DNA from: Nitrososphaerales archaeon
Lineage (GTDB): Archaea > Thermoproteota > Nitrososphaeria > Conexivisphaerales > UBA164
Direction of reading: 5' to 3'
Assembly (NCBI GenBank): GCA_023256405.1
Contig: JAGDXK010000007.1
Location: 19,455-37,342 of the forward strand
DNA: 17,888 bases
Shown: piece after piece, positions 14,565 through 17,888 of the stretch
Position numbering within the stretch: position 1 is the stretch's first letter
Layout: every line of letters begins with the position of its first letter
Program-made: the position numbers and the translations under genes
The notes under the pieces: model-generated
Database searches by the model: none
What the model was told of the DNA's origin: nothing
Seen by the model: only the letters and a program-made list of their open reading frames with translations

Positions 14565-15438
14565 GCTCAACCCCAGAAATCCTCTCGTAGAGCTTTATAA
14601 GTGCCTGTATTCCCTTTTCTCCGTATCCCAGGTTCTCTGATGAAAGGAAGAGCTCGAATGCCATCGAGGTGGCCGGAAGTGGAACGCCCTCACTTTTAGC
14701 CTCCTCCAGGGCATACCAGAGATCCTTTCGAAGGTGCGATATTCTGAATCCAGGCTCCAGGTCCCCCTTCAGAAGCCTCGGCATATAGTTTTCAATAGAG
14801 AATGATCTAGCTCCTCCTGTGCTGAGCACCTGATAGACCTTCTCCATGTCAAGTCCAAGCTTTTCAGCCATCATCATCGCCTCCACCATTGCTATATCAG
14901 AAAGGGCAACGGCCACCTGATTCACGAGCTTCATCCTCTGTCCATAGCCGACGGGCCCTGCATATACAATCAGCTTTCCCATGGCCTCAAACACTGGTCT
15001 AACCCTTTCAAATACTTCCTTCTTTCCCCCGACCATTATGGTGAGTGTTCCTTGCCTGGCTCCCACATCCCCGCCTGTGACTGGTGCGTCGAGAAAATCC
15101 ATTCCGAGCTTCTCAAGCCTCTCAGCAAAGCTTCTGGCAAAAGCTGGGGAGTTTGTTCCCATGTCTATTACCGTCAGTCCTTTCTTTGCGCTCTCGGATA
15201 CGCCGTTTTTCCCAAAGAGGACCTGCTCCGTGTCTGGCCCATCGGTTACCATAGTTATAACAACATCGCTCAGCTCAGCCAGCTCCTTTGGATTCTCGGC
15301 TACCTTTACGTTCAGAGATTCAAAGGGCGCAGCCTTGGATCTCGTGCGATTGTAAACCGCATAAAGGAACCCCCGCTTGTAAAGGTTCATTGCCATGGCG
15401 GAGCCCATTATCCCGAGCCCGATGAATCCGACCCTCAT
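14557..15438 (-). CDS. Beta-hydroxyacid dehydrogenase, 3-hydroxyisobutyrate dehydrogenase family
   Basis: This 293-residue protein belongs to the 3-hydroxyisobutyrate/6-phosphogluconate dehydrogenase-like family of NAD(P)-dependent oxidoreductases. The Rossmann signature GFIGLGIMGSAMA is at 4-16. The second strand ends YNRTRSKA (29-36), where Asn-Arg-Thr favours NADPH. The substrate loop DAPVTGGDVGA starts at 117, and the catalytic Lys170 is in GQRMKLVNQ. The conserved C-terminal RKDLWYALEEA resembles the family's KDL(x)LA segment. NADPH preference and sequence style suggest a reductase of small semialdehydes or glyoxylate as well as hydroxyisobutyrate; the substrate cannot be decided. Nothing ties it to the neighbouring amino acid genes, and it lies convergent to the HAD gene and divergent from the sulfoquinovose synthase gene. 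Confidence 0.88.
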   Translation of the reverse strand: MRVGFIGLGIMGSAMAMNLYKRGFLYAVYNRTRSKAAPFESLNVKVAENPKELAELSDVVITMVTDGPDTEQVLFGKNGVSESAKKGLTVIDMGTNSPAFARSFAERLEKLGMDFLDAPVTGGDVGARQGTLTIMVGGKKEVFERVRPVFEAMGKLIVYAGPVGYGQRMKLVNQVAVALSDIAMVEAMMMAEKLGLDMEKVYQVLSTGGARSFSIENYMPRLLKGDLEPGFRISHLRKDLWYALEEAKSEGVPLPATSMAFELFLSSENLGYGEKGIQALIKLYERISGVELK

Positions 15439-15460
15439 ACGGGTTATTTCGGCTCTTTGC

Positions 15461-15470
15461 TATTTAGCTT
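15461..15470 (-). promoter_or_regulatory. Possible TATA box of the dehydrogenase gene
   Basis: On the minus strand AAGCTAAATA is centred about 27 bases from the ATG at 15438 and is preceded by a purine-rich AAA. This fits a leaderless message but matches the TATA consensus only weakly. Confidence 0.35.
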
Positions 15471-15524
15471 TTAGTGCACTGAATTTTCATTGTAAGTGTG
15501 CTTAAGTGAATCATGTTATTAAAA

Positions 15525-15534
15525 GCTTATAAAC
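15525..15534 (+). promoter_or_regulatory. Promoter of sulfoquinovose synthase gene
   Basis: GCTTATAAAC, preceded by AAAA, is a good TATA/BRE match centred about 32 bases from the ATG at 15562, which predicts a leader of only several bases. The rest of the 123-base divergent gap (15439-15561) shows no open frame or repeat that I can support. Confidence 0.55.
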
Positions 15535-15561
15535 TACATTTGTAATTGATCTATACATAAA

Positions 15562-16806
15562 ATGACAGTGATGGTGTTTGGAGCTGATGGGTACATCGGA
15601 TGGGCTCTTTCAGTGAAGCTTGCGAAGGAGCTTGATGAGGAAATAATCGGCGTAGACAACCTTGTAACCAGAAGGCTCGTTGAGGAAGTTGGCGGGACCA
15701 GCGCCCTGCCAATCGGAATGCCGGAGGAAAGGGTCAGGGCTTATGAGGAAACTTACGGCAGGAAGAACCTGAAAATAATAGTGGGAGATCTAACAGATCC
15801 GGACCTAGTTGACAGGCTTATAGAGAAGTACAAACCTCATACTGTCTATCACCTCGCGCAGCAGAGAAGCGCCCCGTACTCCATGATAGACCGTGATCAT
15901 GCGATCTATACCCAGGTCAACAACGTTCTAACGAATCTGAATCTTATCTTTGCTGTTAAGAAGCACTCCCCGAAGACCCATATAATAAAGATGGGTACCA
16001 TGGGAGAGTATGGAACTCCTCCTTACACAATAGAAGAGGGGTGGATGACGGTCAAGTACAGAGGCAAGAGGTACAGGATAATGGTTCCACGTGATCCTGG
16101 CTCCTGGTACCACATCAGCAAGGTGTTTGACACCTACAACATAATGTTCGCCAACAAGATATGGGGCATTAGGGCAACCGACGTTCAGCAGGGCGTAGTA
16201 TATGGCAGCAGGACTGACGATCTTATAAACGATGGCCTTAACACAAGGCTTGACTTCGACGGCGTCTGGGGAACAGTTATCAACAAGTACTTCGCTCAGG
16301 TAATAGCTTTCAACAAGCTCCTGATCTATGGGACGGGGCTGATGAAGAGAAGCTTCCTGTCGCTTCAGGACAGCATAGACTGCCTGTTCCTTCTCGGACA
16401 GAAGCCAGCAGACGAAGGCGAATACAGGGTTGTGAATCAGATGGAGGAGGTCTACTCCACGCTCGAGCTGGCCAAGAAGGTCAGGAGGCTTGTTTCAAAG
16501 TATGGCTTTGATCCAGAGTTCGTCAGGATTCCTGACCCGAGAATTGAAAAGCAGAGACACAAATACCGCGTGGTTCACAGAAAGCTGAGAAAGCTTGGCT
16601 TCAGGCCAAAGTACACAATGGACAAGGTAATGGAGACCATATTCAGCGACATGCTGGCTCACGAGGACGTGATAAAGGCTCACGCTGATGCGATATGGCC
16701 TCGGGTGTACTGGGACAGACTGAACGAGGAGGGCAAGACAACTTATCTTAAGGCCCTTAACGCAAGAATGATAAACAACTCGAAGGCCTATACGGAGGGG
16801 CTTTGA
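15562..16806 (+). CDS. agl3: UDP-sulfoquinovose synthase (Agl3/SQD1 family)
   Basis: This extended short-chain dehydrogenase is predicted to convert UDP-glucose and sulfite to UDP-sulfoquinovose, the sulfonated sugar donor used in Sulfolobus N-glycans (Agl3) and plant sulfolipid (SQD1). The NAD-binding GADGYIGW is at 7-14. The characteristic QRSAPYSM (101-108) and TMGEYGTP (146-153) follow, and the catalytic triad is Thr146, Tyr183 and Lys187 in WYHISKV. The DVQQGVVYGSRT segment is diagnostic of the SQD1 group as opposed to ordinary epimerases. The 414-residue length fits, with a basic C-terminal region (RHKYRVVHRKLRK). The gene stands alone with its own promoter; no glycosyltransferase or sulfur-supplying gene is adjacent. 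The activity is predicted from motifs and not shown by context. Confidence 0.9.
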   Translation: MTVMVFGADGYIGWALSVKLAKELDEEIIGVDNLVTRRLVEEVGGTSALPIGMPEERVRAYEETYGRKNLKIIVGDLTDPDLVDRLIEKYKPHTVYHLAQQRSAPYSMIDRDHAIYTQVNNVLTNLNLIFAVKKHSPKTHIIKMGTMGEYGTPPYTIEEGWMTVKYRGKRYRIMVPRDPGSWYHISKVFDTYNIMFANKIWGIRATDVQQGVVYGSRTDDLINDGLNTRLDFDGVWGTVINKYFAQVIAFNKLLIYGTGLMKRSFLSLQDSIDCLFLLGQKPADEGEYRVVNQMEEVYSTLELAKKVRRLVSKYGFDPEFVRIPDPRIEKQRHKYRVVHRKLRKLGFRPKYTMDKVMETIFSDMLAHEDVIKAHADAIWPRVYWDRLNEEGKTTYLKALNARMINNSKAYTEGL

Positions 16807-16814
16807 AAACCTCA

Positions 16815-16828
16815 GAAACCGTTTTTAG
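16815..16828 (+). promoter_or_regulatory. Promoter of site-2 protease-like gene
   Basis: GAAACCGTTTTTAG, nine bases after the preceding stop, resembles the promoters at 10320 and 13903. The T-rich core is centred about 31 bases from the ATG at 16856, so a very short leader is expected. The AAAGG directly before the ATG is too close to act as a ribosome site. Confidence 0.5.
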
Positions 16829-16855
16829 TATGCTGAAACCAGCTCAACTTAAAGG

Positions 16856-17806
16856 ATGGTAAACGTAGAGGAAAAGGTGCGGCAGCATTTCACGGTTTTT
16901 GACGTTTTTTATCTTGAAGACGGCTACGAATTTGAGGTTTATTCCAACAACATTAAAAGAAGCTTTCTTGAGCTTTACAGGGAGCTTGAGCTGGAGGGCT
17001 ACAGGCCATCTATCAACTCCGTTGGATCGAAGTATGTGCTGAAAGTTATGAAGGAGGAGGAGAGAAAGGACAGCGGGATGTACCAGCTGCTTCTTATTTT
17101 CGCGTCGATTGCGTCAGTTCTGCTTGATGGCTACTATAAGATCGGCGCTTACAGCTCATATATGCTTGCATATGAAGCTCCTCTGCTCGCGATAATTGCA
17201 TTGCACGAATCGGTGAGGAGGCTCGTCAGCTACTTTAAGAAGATCAGGCCGATGAAATCATACGCCATACCCGGTTTTCCGGGCATAATACCGTTTATGG
17301 GCTTTATAACGACGAACACAAACAGGCCTGTTAACAGGGATGAGCTTTTCGATGAGACGTTTTATCCGCTGCTTGCATCTTTGGCTGGAGTTGCACTTTT
17401 CATATACCTCGGGTACAGGTTTGATATCCTAACGGCGGCGCAGCAACAGTTTTCCATGCTGACGTCTTTAATAGGTATTAGGATTGGTGGAAGCGTTTTC
17501 GTGGCTGGCAGCGCCGTGGCTGCTACCACCCTGTTCGTGAACATGCTTCCTGGTTCAAGCTTGGATGGGGGGCTTCTAATCTCAAGCATGAAAAAGTACT
17601 CGCTTCTGTACGATCTTCTGAGCGTCATAATCATGAGCTTCCTTGGATACTTTGTTCTTGCGCTGATTGTGATATTCATGCAAAGAGCTGCATATGGAAC
17701 CGACGTGCTTGACAGGGTGTCTCCGCTTTCAACCAACAGAAAAGTGGCATACTTCGTTCTGCTGATCATTTCGTTTGCGCTTTTCATTACATTCGGAGCT
17801 GTTTAA
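16856..17806 (+). CDS. Site-2 protease-like (M50/EGY-type) membrane protein with degenerate zinc motif
   Basis: This 316-residue protein has a soluble N-terminal part (about 1-75) and roughly six hydrophobic segments (about 76-92, 99-116, 171-186, 203-226, 257-277, 297-314). It resembles the site-2 protease family closest to plant and cyanobacterial EGY proteins. ALHESVRR (116-122) stands where the HExxH metal motif is expected, followed by a SYAIPGFPGIIPFMGFITT stretch like the conserved segment after that motif. The second family motif NMLPGSSLDGG (229-239) is complete, including Asp237. His117 and Glu118 are kept, but the second His is Arg121, so one of three zinc ligands is lost. It may be an inactive relative or use a different site. 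Substrate and partners are unknown. Its stop codon abuts the 3' end of the tRNA gene. Confidence 0.78.
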   Translation: MVNVEEKVRQHFTVFDVFYLEDGYEFEVYSNNIKRSFLELYRELELEGYRPSINSVGSKYVLKVMKEEERKDSGMYQLLLIFASIASVLLDGYYKIGAYSSYMLAYEAPLLAIIALHESVRRLVSYFKKIRPMKSYAIPGFPGIIPFMGFITTNTNRPVNRDELFDETFYPLLASLAGVALFIYLGYRFDILTAAQQQFSMLTSLIGIRIGGSVFVAGSAVAATTLFVNMLPGSSLDGGLLISSMKKYSLLYDLLSVIIMSFLGYFVLALIVIFMQRAAYGTDVLDRVSPLSTNRKVAYFVLLIISFALFITFGAV

Positions 17807-17881
<75 letters not shown>

Positions 17882-17888
17882 TTTATAA

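Noticed and set aside
14981..15474. Plus-strand open frames opposite the dehydrogenase gene
   Set aside because: They lie entirely or mostly within a well-conserved minus-strand gene, show no recognisable domain, and look like codon-bias shadows.
17882..17888. TTATAAA on the minus strand just before the tRNA as its TATA box
   Set aside because: It lies 1-7 bases from the mature 5' end, so transcription starting about 26 bases downstream would begin inside the tRNA; the true promoter is probably beyond the window.

Overview
The window looks like a chromosomal segment of an archaeon, most likely a thermophilic member of the Thermoproteota/TACK group. The evidence is a group II chaperonin (thermosome), the rRNA methyltransferase Nep1, arginine and lysine synthesis on the LysW carrier protein, a LysM-like Lrp regulator, an Agl3/SQD1-type sulfoquinovose synthase, TATA/BRE-type promoters, and a tRNA gene with no encoded CCA. 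The lineage below that level cannot be fixed from the sequence alone. Genes are tightly packed and no gene-free stretch exceeds about 125 bases.

Layout. Positions 2-1149 hold the 3' end of a cobalamin-independent methionine synthase (metE) and nep1. Positions 1227-2894 hold a thermosome subunit with its own promoter. A minus-strand gene for a helix-turn-helix/ACT-domain protein (2897-3586) is transcribed away from a seven-gene operon on the plus strand (3641-10320): argG, argH, lysW, argX, lysY/argC, lysZ/argB, lysJ/argD. lysW encodes only 59 residues and is easily missed. A lysM-like regulator (10356-10766) follows, then a second operon (10814-13901): homocitrate synthase (lysS), lysX, lysK. 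After these come a HAD phosphatase, a convergent 3-hydroxyisobutyrate dehydrogenase-family gene, a UDP-sulfoquinovose synthase, a membrane protein related to site-2 proteases with a degenerate metal site, and a minus-strand tRNA-Arg(CCG).

How it works together. Glutamate (for arginine) and alpha-aminoadipate (for lysine) are attached to the C-terminal Glu of the one LysW. ArgX is predicted to load glutamate and LysX aminoadipate. LysZ, LysY and LysJ then process both carrier-bound intermediates, and LysK releases ornithine or lysine. ArgG and ArgH complete arginine synthesis. The carrier and shared enzymes sit in the arginine-type operon, while the shared release enzyme LysK sits in the lysine-type operon, so each pathway needs both transcripts.

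Most interesting regulatory features: a bidirectional argG promoter carrying three copies of ACCAAAA, a perfect ACGA-AAA-TCGT palindrome touching the lysS TATA box, and a perfect hairpin with the lysS start codon in its loop. The most unusual protein is the site-2 protease relative, which has HESVR in place of HExxH.
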